DNA of 64,000 nucleotides, taken from CAYJBH01 sp964371365 (GTDB lineage Bacteria; Bacillota; Clostridia; Oscillospirales; Ruminococcaceae). Made by a program: the position numbers and the translations under genes. Shown here piece after piece: positions 54,831 to 63,978 of the stretch. Location: positions 1 to 64,000 of the forward strand of contig CAYJMO010000001.1 of NCBI GenBank assembly GCA_964371365.1, in the 5' to 3' direction. Below the pieces are notes generated by a model. That model was not told the DNA's origin and made no database searches. It saw nothing but the letters and a program-made list of their open reading frames with translations. How positions within the stretch are numbered: the first letter of the stretch is position 1; every line of letters starts with the position of its first letter.

Positions 54831-55418
54831 TCATTTTGTGCTGTTTTCGGCAAAATCCTCCAGCTGTTCAAGGGTAATTAATGATGGCAGTATCTTTATC
54901 ATTGCGCCGGTCGAGAGCCTTGTGGGCAGTCCGAGATGGGTTAGCAGTGCCCTGCGTTTTTTCGCACTCTCCTGCGTTCCACTTAATCCAAGTCGATAGA
55001 ACAATGCGTGGTTAAACTTGTTTTCACTTTTTTCACGTGTGGTTGATGCCGATATTATCAAGTTTTTTAGTAACTCTTTATCGGTGCCCTCTACGCCGAG
55101 CATCTGTGATTTTGATGGAGTGCGCTTTCTTTTCTCCTTGCCGGAAATTTCCGGAATGTAGGCATGTTTTACCTGCTCCGGTGGCAACATCTGCGCTACA
55201 AAGGCACGAATTTTAAAACCGGAAGTGTCGCTGTCGGTCATGATAATAACGCCTTGACGGGCCGCAAGCTGTCGAATCAGCGTCTGCAACTCTTTGTCAT
55301 TAAACACCCCAAAACCATTTGTGGCAACAATCTGACCATCAATAATTTCCGACAAAGCCACCACGTCATAGTGGCCTTCCACTACGACAGCCTCTTTGAT
55401 TAATATTTTATCCATCAT
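54831..55418 (-). CDS. rnmV: RNase M5-like TOPRIM protein
   Basis: This 195-residue protein has an N-terminal TOPRIM domain with VVVEGHYD (catalytic Glu) and MTDSDTSG (Asp-x-Asp). A C-terminal helical part (DUF4093-like) follows. RNase M5 matures 5S rRNA in Firmicutes. The symbol is by family resemblance. Its ATG overlaps the holA stop. A primase-like or other TOPRIM role is the alternative. Confidence 0.82.
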   Translation of the reverse strand: MMDKILIKEAVVVEGHYDVVALSEIIDGQIVATNGFGVFNDKELQTLIRQLAARQGVIIMTDSDTSGFKIRAFVAQMLPPEQVKHAYIPEISGKEKRKRTPSKSQMLGVEGTDKELLKNLIISASTTREKSENKFNHALFYRLGLSGTQESAKKRRALLTHLGLPTRLSTGAMIKILPSLITLEQLEDFAENSTK

Positions 55419-56416
55419 CGCGCCCCGATAATGTCACTAACTCCGATTAAATAACGATAGAGTGTCGTATCACGCTCAGCAGAGGTCGATTTTAGCTTTA
55501 TATCCGCTTCAAGTAAAAGCCGCATGATATGAGATTTTTTTTCCCCATTTAATCGAGCCCCTGTTTCATCTGCCTTTTTTAGACGATAGTCACTTCCTTT
55601 ATAGCCGAGTTCCTTAAAGACTTCTGAATATTTTTTTCCGGCAGTATTTCCGACACCGACGGCATAAATATCAAAGAATGATCCGGATATCGCCGCAAGA
55701 ATTGCAATAGGCTCGTGCCCCTGCTCCAATAATATATTCAATCGAGAAAAACACTCGCGTGAGTTACCGGTAATCAAAAGGTTGACAAGCGAAAAAATGT
55801 CGGCGGATAATACGGTTGTCGATATTGTCTCAACGTCTTTCAAGGTGATTATTTCATAATCACCGAATGCGGCCGCCTTCTCTATCTCCTTTTCCAAAAG
55901 AATAATGTCTTTATCAAACTTACTTATAAGCAGGTCAACCGCCTGTGGTTCAATTTTACAATTAAGCGAATCGGCGGTTGCACGGATGAATTTTTTTATC
56001 CCCTCCCCTTTTAGTGACTCAAGGTGCTTGTTGACCCCTATGGTCAAAAACAATTTCTTGATGGCCTTAGCCTGCTTTGCGTCCGCAGAAAATCTGTCGG
56101 CATAGAGCAAGAAAACAATTACTCTACACCCTTCGGCGGTTTCAATTGCAGAGCAAAGTTCATTAAAATCCTGCTCATTAATTTTTGCGATGTCATCAAT
56201 TCGAAGTAAAATTATTCGTTTTTCCGCAAAAAAACTCATCGTTCCAAGCGCGGTTAAAAACTCCCCTATGTCTAATTCCTGTTGTTCAAACTGTTCAATT
56301 TCACAATCTTTATACTTTGCAATGAACTCCAGCTGAGCAAGTCGCAAAAGTGACAAATCCTGTGAGGAGTAAAGTACAAAATCCTCATTATGTTCCTTTG
56401 ATAACAGTCGTGACAT
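55415..56416 (-). CDS. holA: DNA polymerase III subunit delta
   Basis: This 333-residue HolA is the clamp-loader delta subunit. The N-terminal AAA+-like fold lacks a P-loop, as expected, and starts MSRLLSKEHNEDFVLYSS. The C-terminal collar domain has FSLVNLLITGNSRECFSRLNILLEQGHEPIAILAAISG. It lies between comEC and rnmV in the usual clostridial order. Confidence 0.93.
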   Translation of the reverse strand: MSRLLSKEHNEDFVLYSSQDLSLLRLAQLEFIAKYKDCEIEQFEQQELDIGEFLTALGTMSFFAEKRIILLRIDDIAKINEQDFNELCSAIETAEGCRVIVFLLYADRFSADAKQAKAIKKLFLTIGVNKHLESLKGEGIKKFIRATADSLNCKIEPQAVDLLISKFDKDIILLEKEIEKAAAFGDYEIITLKDVETISTTVLSADIFSLVNLLITGNSRECFSRLNILLEQGHEPIAILAAISGSFFDIYAVGVGNTAGKKYSEVFKELGYKGSDYRLKKADETGARLNGEKKSHIMRLLLEADIKLKSTSAERDTTLYRYLIGVSDIIGAR

Positions 56417-56431
56417 AGTGCTCCTTATATT

Positions 56432-58483
56432 TTATACAATCATATATGAATGGTATGGCCTGATCCAAAATTCATTAAAATCGTCCGTCGACAGCATGTC
56501 TACATTCGATGCAATAATAACCGATGGCTTTTTTGCAAATACATATTCCGAGTCAAAATTCCTCAACTCATATGATCCTGCAACGACAAGTGTTTGTGCT
56601 GAATAACCCTCATAATCAGTTTCTCCACTGCTAATAGTAGCAGTAACACCGCCTACATTAAGCAGACAAACGTTAGAATTCTCCTGTCTACGGAGCTCCA
56701 CAACAACATTGTCCAGTATGGTCAATGAGTTTGTATAATGTTGACTTTCGTTAAACTTAACGATCACATCGGCTGTTAAATCAAGTGTACTCTCGGCATG
56801 ACTTATATCAATAATGCTGTCAATTCCATCAATATTTCGGGCATTTAGATACTCTATAACGGCGTCGTTATTACTTTTTGTCGCCCGATAGATAACGGCG
56901 GCTTCATTATTCTTGGTCATGACAATAACAGGGTTCAAGGTGTCGCCAACCACAGCGAGATGAATGGTGTCATGATCGAGAATGTTATAGGAAACTGCGC
57001 CAAATAAAACGATAATAACACCGGAAATAACAGCATAGTACGGTCTATCATTCAGAAATACAACTACACCCACCGAAAATGCAATCAGCATTAAAACGAA
57101 AGGGAACCCTCCCACAAAATTTATGTATTGCCATTCAATGTTGGATATTGCGTTAGCAGTCGATAGTAAAAGAGTTATTAGTGCCTCTGCAAAGGTAAAA
57201 GCAACCTCGGCAAGAGGCGAAATACCTAATCCTCCGAGCAAAAGACCAATCAATATAAATGAGATAATCGGAGCCACAAGTAAAGCAGAGAGGATATTTG
57301 CAGGGACAGCCAAGAGAGAAAACCCGTCTTCAATGGCGGCGAATACCGGCATGGTCGCAACAATAGCAAGGCAGGTTGTCAATGTTATAGATATAAGCCA
57401 CGCAATATGACGGTTAAAGGTCTTAATTCGAGCCATTATTGGTTTAAAAAGGTCGTTGCCATATAAAATACCGATTGTAGCAAACAACGAAAGAAGGAGG
57501 GATAGGTCGACACTGCTGTAGGGATTTGTAAGGGTTATTAACAGTGCACCGAGCCCAAGTGAGGAATATGTGTCGGCGCGTCTTGAAATAATGTTCGAAA
57601 CAGAAATCATTATAACTACAAATGCCGCACGTAAAACTGATAGGCGTACACCGCAAAGCAATGTATAAAAGATAACAAATAGTATAAGCGCTGAGTATAC
57701 AATGACCTTTTTACGTAGAATTTTGTTAAATACAGGAAGTAATATTGCAGATAATATCGACAGATGGAGTCCTGAGACTACCAACACATGTGAAAGTCCG
57801 GAACGGGAAAAATTCTTTAAGATAGAATACTCGAGACCGGTGCGATCGCCATAAACCAGTGCGGCCGCAACACCGGCAATTTCGGGTGATAGGTATGTAT
57901 TAATTATTTCGGTCAACCACGTCTGGATCTGTAGAAAAAATATTTCCCTACCGTGCCCATTCGAGATAACTGACATATTACCTGCGTAAATTCCGGTAAT
58001 GAACACACCGTTTCGAAGGTCGTAAGTGTCATTGACCGTATTGGTCATTATATCGACAGTACAGGAAATCATATCCCCTACATCCACTATCGGAGCCTGT
58101 GAAATTCCGATAACCGTACCCTTAGACAATGTCTCGGATGAGATTATTTTGACTTCAATTTCAGATGTTGCGTAGGCTGAACTGTCGGTACTTATGACAA
58201 TACCTGTAATATTATGAGTGCCGCTCGATACGTCATCCATATCAATTATTACGTTATTAAATAACATGAGATATAGCTGAGCGAATATGGCAGAAATAGC
58301 AATGACCATTATGGTCAACGACGTAACCGGTCGACGTGAATACAAAAATGCAGACGTTGCGAACAGAAGTCCTACCAATATTAACAGTATAAATACGCCG
58401 ATGTCGGTCAAAATGGCAATCATCAGCGAAAAGAGAAAGCTGAACCCGATATAAGCAAGCGGTCTGCGCATAGCATTCCCCAC
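56432..58483 (-). CDS. comEC: ComEC/Rec2-family DNA uptake channel with a degenerate C-terminal domain
   Basis: This 683-residue polytopic protein has N-terminal helices, an OB-like DUF4131 part (about residues 60-175) and the Competence domain. The Competence domain has SRSGLSHVLVVSGLHLSILSA at about residue 235 and many helices to about residue 500. Most ComEC proteins end in a metallo-beta-lactamase-like nuclease with an HxHxDH motif. Here the last 150 residues have only DISHAEST and no His cluster, so the nuclease is probably inactive or replaced. Palindrome copies are at 58032 and 58302. Confidence 0.9.
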   Translation of the reverse strand: MGNAMRRPLAYIGFSFLFSLMIAILTDIGVFILLILVGLLFATSAFLYSRRPVTSLTIMVIAISAIFAQLYLMLFNNVIIDMDDVSSGTHNITGIVISTDSSAYATSEIEVKIISSETLSKGTVIGISQAPIVDVGDMISCTVDIMTNTVNDTYDLRNGVFITGIYAGNMSVISNGHGREIFFLQIQTWLTEIINTYLSPEIAGVAAALVYGDRTGLEYSILKNFSRSGLSHVLVVSGLHLSILSAILLPVFNKILRKKVIVYSALILFVIFYTLLCGVRLSVLRAAFVVIMISVSNIISRRADTYSSLGLGALLITLTNPYSSVDLSLLLSLFATIGILYGNDLFKPIMARIKTFNRHIAWLISITLTTCLAIVATMPVFAAIEDGFSLLAVPANILSALLVAPIISFILIGLLLGGLGISPLAEVAFTFAEALITLLLSTANAISNIEWQYINFVGGFPFVLMLIAFSVGVVVFLNDRPYYAVISGVIIVLFGAVSYNILDHDTIHLAVVGDTLNPVIVMTKNNEAAVIYRATKSNNDAVIEYLNARNIDGIDSIIDISHAESTLDLTADVIVKFNESQHYTNSLTILDNVVVELRRQENSNVCLLNVGGVTATISSGETDYEGYSAQTLVVAGSYELRNFDSEYVFAKKPSVIIASNVDMLSTDDFNEFWIRPYHSYMIV

Positions 58484-58499
58484 CTATTTTAGGTAGTGT

Positions 58500-59036
58500 T
58501 TAGCCCTCAATCAGCGGCAGATCTTGAAGATAAATTATATCATCACGACCTTGTGCATCACCCTCTGCCAGAACCGCACACCGTCCACAAACAACACCGC
58601 CGGCGTAGGTGACCATCTCTTCAAGGGTGTCGAGCGTCTTGCCGGTACTGATAACATCATCGACTAAAAGTACTCGTTTCCCCTTTATGAGGTCGAATTC
58701 TTCCTGTCCCATTACAAGCTGTTGTTCGTTGGTGGTAGTGATGCTTTTAACGTTAAACGCCTTTGGATCAACCATATAAAGCTTAGGTCCTTTTCGTGCC
58801 ACAAGATATGGTTTACAAGACTGTCGAGACATCTCATATGTGAGTGGTATGCTCTTTGCCTCCGGCGTAATAATTAAATCGAATTCCGGCGATTTTTCTA
58901 TCAATACTTTTGCTGAAGCAATTGTTAACTCAACGTCGTTAAACATGATAAAACCTGCAATGGAAAGGGTCGGCGAGATTCTACAAACCGGCAGTTGTCG
59001 TCTCAAACCGGCAATTTCGATATCATAATATTGCAT
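58500..59036 (-). CDS. Phosphoribosyltransferase (APRT-like)
   Basis: This 178-residue type I phosphoribosyltransferase has the PRPP loop VLLVDDVISTGKTL at about residue 118. It has the layout of adenine or xanthine PRTs (LIITPEAKSIPL). It probably salvages a purine, but which base is not clear, and a regulatory PurR-like role is not excluded. It lies 19 bp after the HIT gene and 16 bp before comEC. Confidence 0.85.
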   Translation of the reverse strand: MQYYDIEIAGLRRQLPVCRISPTLSIAGFIMFNDVELTIASAKVLIEKSPEFDLIITPEAKSIPLTYEMSRQSCKPYLVARKGPKLYMVDPKAFNVKSITTTNEQQLVMGQEEFDLIKGKRVLLVDDVISTGKTLDTLEEMVTYAGGVVCGRCAVLAEGDAQGRDDIIYLQDLPLIEG

Positions 59037-59054
59037 AAAATCCTCATTTCTTAT

Positions 59055-59390
59055 CTATAGTTTGTGCCACTCAAGTGCTTTTCCACCCAATAGATGGAAG
59101 TGTAGGTGATTGACAGATTGACCACCGTGGTCACCCTTGTTGGTAATCAAACGATATCCATCCGTCATACCCTGCAAACTCGCAACCTGTTTTGCGACAG
59201 AAAAAACTCCGGAGGCAATCTCGGGTTCGTTTTCAAGTCCCTCGGCATTCTCCAAATGCTGTTTGGCAATAATCAACAGGTGGACCGGTGCTACAGGCGA
59301 AATGTCCTTAATAACAATAAATTTATCGTTTTCAAAAATTCGCTCACTGTTAATATTGCCATTTACAATCTCACAAAAAAGACAGCTCAT
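59055..59390 (-). CDS. HIT-family nucleotide hydrolase (HinT-like)
   Basis: This 111-residue protein has the histidine triad NHLHFHLLGG near the C-terminus and starts MSCLFCEIVNG. HinT enzymes hydrolyse adenosine phosphoramidates. Here it is 14 bp downstream of alaS. The DHGGQSV sequence coincides with a palindrome copy at 59118. Confidence 0.95.
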   Translation of the reverse strand: MSCLFCEIVNGNINSERIFENDKFIVIKDISPVAPVHLLIIAKQHLENAEGLENEPEIASGVFSVAKQVASLQGMTDGYRLITNKGDHGGQSVNHLHFHLLGGKALEWHKL

Positions 59391-59404
59391 ATTCTTGCTT
59401 CTCC

Positions 59405-62000
59405 TTAAATAAAACTACCTATATTGTCAATAATATCCTGAATACATGCAGCATCTTTAAGCCCACCCATCGCGAAATCCGGCTTACCGCCGCCACTTCC
59501 GCCATATTGTGAGGTTATAGATTTTATCATCGCTCCGGCAGAGCATCCACAGTCCGTTGCACCTTTAGAACAAGCCGCAACGATAGAGATTTTGTCATCA
59601 TTTTTTCCAATTAATAGGACAACCGCATCATCTGATCTACTTTTAAGTTTTGCACTGCACTCACGCAAAGTAGCTGTATCAACGTCGTTTAAAACACCTA
59701 CATAAAGTGTTAAATCCTTAATTCGCATAGCATTGTTGACCACATTGGTCAGTTGCTGTTCGGCAGCCGCGTTTTTTAGAGAATTTATCGTTGTCTCTTT
59801 CTCTTTGTTCTCGCTAATAAGAGATGCTATTCTCGCTGGTAACTCTACGGGACTGTTGAGCTTTGTGAGGCTTTGGCATCGCTCTAACAGCTCCTCGCGC
59901 TCGTTAAGATAGGTTAACACGCCGGCACCGGTCGTGCCCTCGATACGTCTGACACCCGCTGCAACAGACCCCTCGGAGATTATCTTAAAACAGCCTATCT
60001 GTGCGGTATTATCCACATGGCATCCACCACAGAACTCTACCGAATTATCCTCAACCGATATTACACGAACTACATCGCCATATTTTTCACCGAATAGTGC
60101 CTGTGCGCCGAGCTTTTTCGCCTCCTCAATAGGTAGCAGCTCCGCCTTGACATCAAGGTTGTCAAAGATCGCGCGGTTTACGTCCTCCTCAACCTTCTTT
60201 ATCTCTTCAGCAGTCATCTGAGAAAAATGAGTGAAGTCAAATCTCACGCGGGTATCATTTACAAAAGAGCCTGCCTGATGAACGTGGTCACCGAGTGTCT
60301 CAATCAATGCTTTTTGTAAAAGGTGTGCCGCTGTATGGTTACGCTTAATCGATTGTCTCATACGTTTGTTGACCGATGCAGTCAGTTGCATTCCCTCAAA
60401 AATTCTGCCCTCTATCAATCGAGCTTTATGAAGGTACAATCCACCCGAAATCTTGACTGTGTCGACAATCTCGATCTCGACACCCGACATGCCCAATGTT
60501 CCGGTATCGCCGACCTCACCACCGCCCTCGGCATAAAAAGGGGTTATATCAAGTATTATCCCTATGTCCTCTTTCGGTTCATCGTCAACGCTGACCATGT
60601 CGGTCAATCGTCCTTCATGAGCAATTGCAAGTATATTCACCTCTTTATTGAGCTCGGTATAACCGCAAAATTCGCTGGGCTGTATACCCTTTTCCGAAAA
60701 AATCTCATCTGACCAGCTTACACCACCCTGTTTTGCTCTTGCACTGCGCGCTGTGTCTTTTTGAACCTGTAAAAGCCTTTTGAACTCGTCCTCATCAACA
60801 TTTAACCCTTGCTCTGACAAAATCTCCTTTGTAAGGTCAAGAGGAAAGCCAAAGGTATCACTTAATTTAAATGCCACATCCCCGCCGAGAACCGCGACAC
60901 CGGATTTTTTTATCTTCTCAATCTCTGTAAAGAGCAGAGCGGAACCGGAGTCGATAGTCTTAGCGAAACGCTCCTCCTCAACACCAATAACCTTTTTGAT
61001 GTAATCTTCATTCTCTTTTAGTTCCGGATAGCTGTCAACATTTAATGAAATTACAAGCTCGCAGAGTTGTTGCAAGAACGCTCCTTTTATACCAAGCAAA
61101 CGACCATGTCGAGCCGCACGACGTAGAAGTCGGCGCAAAACATAACCCCGACCCTCATTGCCGGGCAGTACACCGTCGCCTACCAAAAATACGGTACTGC
61201 GGATATGGTCGGTTATGACTCGAACCGAAATATCCTTTTGTGCGTCTTTCTTATACTCATAGCCGGCGAGCTGCTCAATCTTTGTGATAATTGCCCGGAC
61301 GGGCAAGGCGCTCCAGTCCCATGCCGGTGTCGATGTTGCCATGTTCCATTTTTTCATAGTTGCCGTTACCGTCCGAGATAAACTGGGTGAAGACAAGATT
61401 CCAAATCTCAATGTATCGATCACATTCACAGCCGACCTTACAGTCGGGAGAACCGCAACCATATGCCTCTCCCCTATCAAAATATATCTCACTACAAGGA
61501 CCGCACGGACCTGCGCCAATCTCCCAAAAGTTATCCTCTTTACCGAAACGTACCATATGGCTGGTCGGTATATTCAGCTCCTTTGTCCATATCTCATAAG
61601 CCTCATCATCCTCGAGATAGACCGAAAAATACAAAAGATCAAGCGATATTTCAAGCTCTTTTGTCAAAAAATCAAGTGCGTATCCCATCGCCTCTTTCTT
61701 AAAATATGAGGCGAAAGAAAAGTTGCCGAGCATCTCAAAAAAAGTGCCGTGGCGAGAGGTTATCCCCACCCGTTCAATGTCGGGAGTACGTATGCATTTT
61801 TGGCATGATGTGGCAATATTTCCCGGGACATGCTCCTGTCCGAGAAAATACTTTTTAAGTGGTGCCATCCCGGAGTTTATCAAGAGCAGACTTTTATCCT
61901 GAGCCGGGACAAGTGAAAAACTTTTAAAACGGTGATGTCCTCGTTGTTCAAAATAGCCTAAAAAGCGTTCTCGAAGTTCATTTAAACCGATCAGTTGCAT
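59405..62000 (-). CDS. alaS: Alanyl-tRNA synthetase, broken by a short internal deletion
   Basis: AlaRS charges tRNA-Ala. The N-terminal catalytic half ends in GMGLERLA at 61302. The remainder continues in another frame from AIITKIEQLAGYEY at 61294. It contains DHIRSTVFLVGDG, the editing-domain HTAAHLL and CGGCHVDNT, and a C-terminal Gly-rich domain. Comparison with other AlaRS indicates about 41 bp are missing, which would encode a conserved stretch such as xMQGVDNxFxVDT. That number fits the frame change (2 modulo 3). Only seven bases remain between the halves. As alaS is essential, an assembly error is the likelier cause. The start is the ATG at 62000 or 62012. Confidence 0.9.
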
Positions 62001-62042
62001 TATAGTGTTCATTCCTTTCGATGGGGAAAATCCGACTATATA

Positions 62043-62071
62043 ATTATATTACTTCAAGGCTGTTTTGTCAA
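62043..62071 (-). promoter_or_regulatory. Consensus sigma-A promoter of alaS
   Basis: On the minus strand, TTGACA (62066-62071), a 17-bp spacer and TATAAT (62043-62048) match consensus exactly. The -35 lies inside the 3' end of the secreted-protein gene. No terminator separates the two genes. Confidence 0.8.
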
Positions 62072-63641
62072 CTTGTTTGGCCTCCTGTTTTCCTTTTTGG
62101 ATTTTTTTCAAAAACATCGTCAATGCGTAGGTCGAGCCGATGGCAAAAATTGCTATTGATATGTAGCTTAATATAGTATTATCTCTTTCCGGCTCGCTTA
62201 TTTCGGGCAAAGTGGAATTTTCTTCCGCTACGGCATTTGCAACCGATTCATCAAATTTAACCCTCGTATTCTCCTGCGGTTGCGAGACATCTATTGAAAA
62301 GGATTTTGTCAGATTTTTTTCGCTGGTTTGTGAGTTTTCATATGATACGGTTATAAACCCCACTAACGCCTCTAAACTGTCCGCAGATAGAGCAATCTCT
62401 ACAACTTCCTCTGTGCCGGCACTGAGGTTGCCGACCCACATAAATATATTTTCCTGAGAACCTTGAGTATTGACCGTAACAGCTATGTTATTTACGGTAG
62501 TATTGCTCTTATTTAAAAGTGACAACTTCATCTCACCTTCCTGTCCAAGCTCGATGGATTCCGGAAGGTCGAGAGCCGAGATTGAAAATCGCTCCAATTC
62601 CACAATTGATACCATTATTTCATGGGTGTGGGAAATATCATCGATATCGCCTTCTTCATCTCGATAAAATCCATCGTATATGACCTTTATGGCAACTGTC
62701 TGTGGTTCTTCTCCGGCCCGTACCTTTAGATTGAAGTCGTTACTCATTAAACCGCCGGGTGAGACAACACTGATATGTTGACCCGGCATAGTGCCTGCAT
62801 TGAGCGAAATCTCTTCCGGAAGATCGAGTGTCACGGTAACATCTTCAAGCGCAAAGGAGGTACTGATATTTTTTGAGATGACGCTGAATTTGAATGATTC
62901 GCCCGCGATAAGGCTATCTCCGCCTAAGTCAATGGACTGCAATAAAATTATCGGCGGTGTAGGGGTCGGTGTCTCCACCACGGCAGAGCTGTTCCCGTTG
63001 CTATTGTCGTTGTTATTATTGTCATCACTGTTATCGTTGTTATTGCCGTTACCGTCGTCAGAATTGTCGGAGTTGTCGTCATTATCATCCGGTTCTTGAT
63101 ACGGTATAGCTTGATCGAGGGTGAAATCTAACATTATGTCGTCGATAGTGTCAACATGAATACCGCCATCATTAACGTAATAAAATTCGATTGATATTGT
63201 ATTGCCTGTTCCGCTATATTCAAGAGGGATAGATATTACACTAATATGTGGAACTCTATTGTGTATTCCCATCTCACCTACAAATACATTGGTGTCTCCT
63301 ACCGCAGAGAAAGCATTCTCATCAGGGTCAACATTTATTATTATGTTTGGTTTGTTCTCCGTAATATCTCTTGGTAGATCACGTTTATCAATAATAATAA
63401 TGTTCAACCAAAATGTATCGCCCTTTTCAATGGCGGTCAACTCTGTAATATCGTCGGGAATTATCAGCTCACCGAGAATATCCGGATTATCTCTTATTAT
63501 TTGAATATCATCCATGAGGCTGGTCTCGGTGATATAGTACTCACTGTAGTCATATTCCGGCGTGACCGATTGTGCTCTCACACCGGTTGACATCGATAGC
63601 ATTAGATAACATGATACGCAAAGACATAGTAAAATTTTCAT
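62049..63641 (-). CDS. Secreted surface protein with Asn/Asp-rich linker and C-terminal membrane anchor
   Basis: This 530-residue protein has a signal peptide at about residues 1-23 (cleavage near VRAQS). A beta-rich N-terminal domain extends to about residue 180, followed by an Asn/Asp/Ser low-complexity linker (about 185-225) and a PTPTPP hinge. Two Ig-like/CARDB-type modules cover about 235-350 and 350-450. A transmembrane helix near the end (about 490-512) is followed by a Lys/Gln-rich tail. The layout fits a cell-envelope protein exposed outside. No enzyme motif is seen. The ATG at 63641 follows GGGAGGGG by nine bases. Confidence 0.75.
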   Translation of the reverse strand: MKILLCLCVSCYLMLSMSTGVRAQSVTPEYDYSEYYITETSLMDDIQIIRDNPDILGELIIPDDITELTAIEKGDTFWLNIIIIDKRDLPRDITENKPNIIINVDPDENAFSAVGDTNVFVGEMGIHNRVPHISVISIPLEYSGTGNTISIEFYYVNDGGIHVDTIDDIMLDFTLDQAIPYQEPDDNDDNSDNSDDGNGNNNDNSDDNNNNDNSNGNSSAVVETPTPTPPIILLQSIDLGGDSLIAGESFKFSVISKNISTSFALEDVTVTLDLPEEISLNAGTMPGQHISVVSPGGLMSNDFNLKVRAGEEPQTVAIKVIYDGFYRDEEGDIDDISHTHEIMVSIVELERFSISALDLPESIELGQEGEMKLSLLNKSNTTVNNIAVTVNTQGSQENIFMWVGNLSAGTEEVVEIALSADSLEALVGFITVSYENSQTSEKNLTKSFSIDVSQPQENTRVKFDESVANAVAEENSTLPEISEPERDNTILSYISIAIFAIGSTYALTMFLKKIQKGKQEAKQVDKTALK

Positions 63642-63743
63642 ACACAATCACCCCTCCCAGAATAATTAGTTGTTAAAAAATTCACTAATTTACCGTCAAA
63701 GTAGTTAATTTTTTAACTTATATTGGTGTATTTTAGTAACATT

Positions 63744-63772
63744 ATTATAGTTCAATTTTTGTCATATTTCAA
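63744..63772 (-). promoter_or_regulatory. Sigma-A promoter of the secreted-protein gene
   Basis: On the minus strand, TTGAAA (63767-63772), a 17-bp spacer and TATAAT (63744-63749) give a leader of about 95 nt. The leader holds an 11-bp AT-rich inverted repeat (63672-63717). Confidence 0.65.
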
Positions 63773-63925
63773 TCACAAATTTAAATTATCGACAATTTTT
63801 GTATGATTGCATTATAATCGGTGTAAAATTTCTACACTTTGATGCAAGGAATTTTGAAAAATTTGTTATTTGCACATAATTTTCGCACATGTTTAGTAAC
63901 ATCTTACAAAAATCGTGAAAATGTA

Positions 63926-63953
63926 TTGAAAATATATATTTATATGTTAAAAT
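63926..63953 (+). promoter_or_regulatory. Candidate promoter of the right-edge gene
   Basis: TTGAAA (63926-63931), a 16-bp spacer and TAAAAT (63948-63953). The -10 surroundings match those of the bactofilin promoter. Confidence 0.55.
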
Positions 63954-63978
63954 AAAGTCAAAGAGAATGAGGTCGGTC

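Larger units (their letters stand above)
20026..60607. repeat. Dispersed 17-bp gapped palindrome TTGACC-N5-GGTCAA
   Basis: The core TGACC-N5-GGTCA is exact in 17-bp sites starting at 20026, 21202, 21422, 22441, 24490, 25443, 26007, 27285, 28190, 28994, 35040, 39407, 44918, 50969, 51967, 54629, 56031, 58032, 58302, 59118, 59736 and 60591. Sites with one core mismatch start at 30501, 39714, 51129, 51158, 56709 and 60369. All but 54629 are inside genes on either strand. The coordinates given span the set, not a continuous element. Confidence 0.8.
63642..63978. other. 337-bp divergent intergenic region
   Basis: It holds a minus promoter (63744-63772), a leader hairpin (GTTAAAAAATT 63672-63682 with its complement 63707-63717) and a plus promoter (63926-63953). 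I see no gene in it. Confidence 0.7.

Noticed and set aside
20026..60607. TTGACC copies as -35 promoter boxes
   Set aside because: The sites are symmetrical with a fixed five-base spacer, mostly mid-gene, and are not followed by -10 elements at 17 bp in a consistent way.
61275..62012. Two separate genes for AlaRS halves
   Set aside because: The break falls inside a conserved motif of the catalytic domain with loss of about 14-16 residues; this is a broken or misassembled gene, not a natural split.
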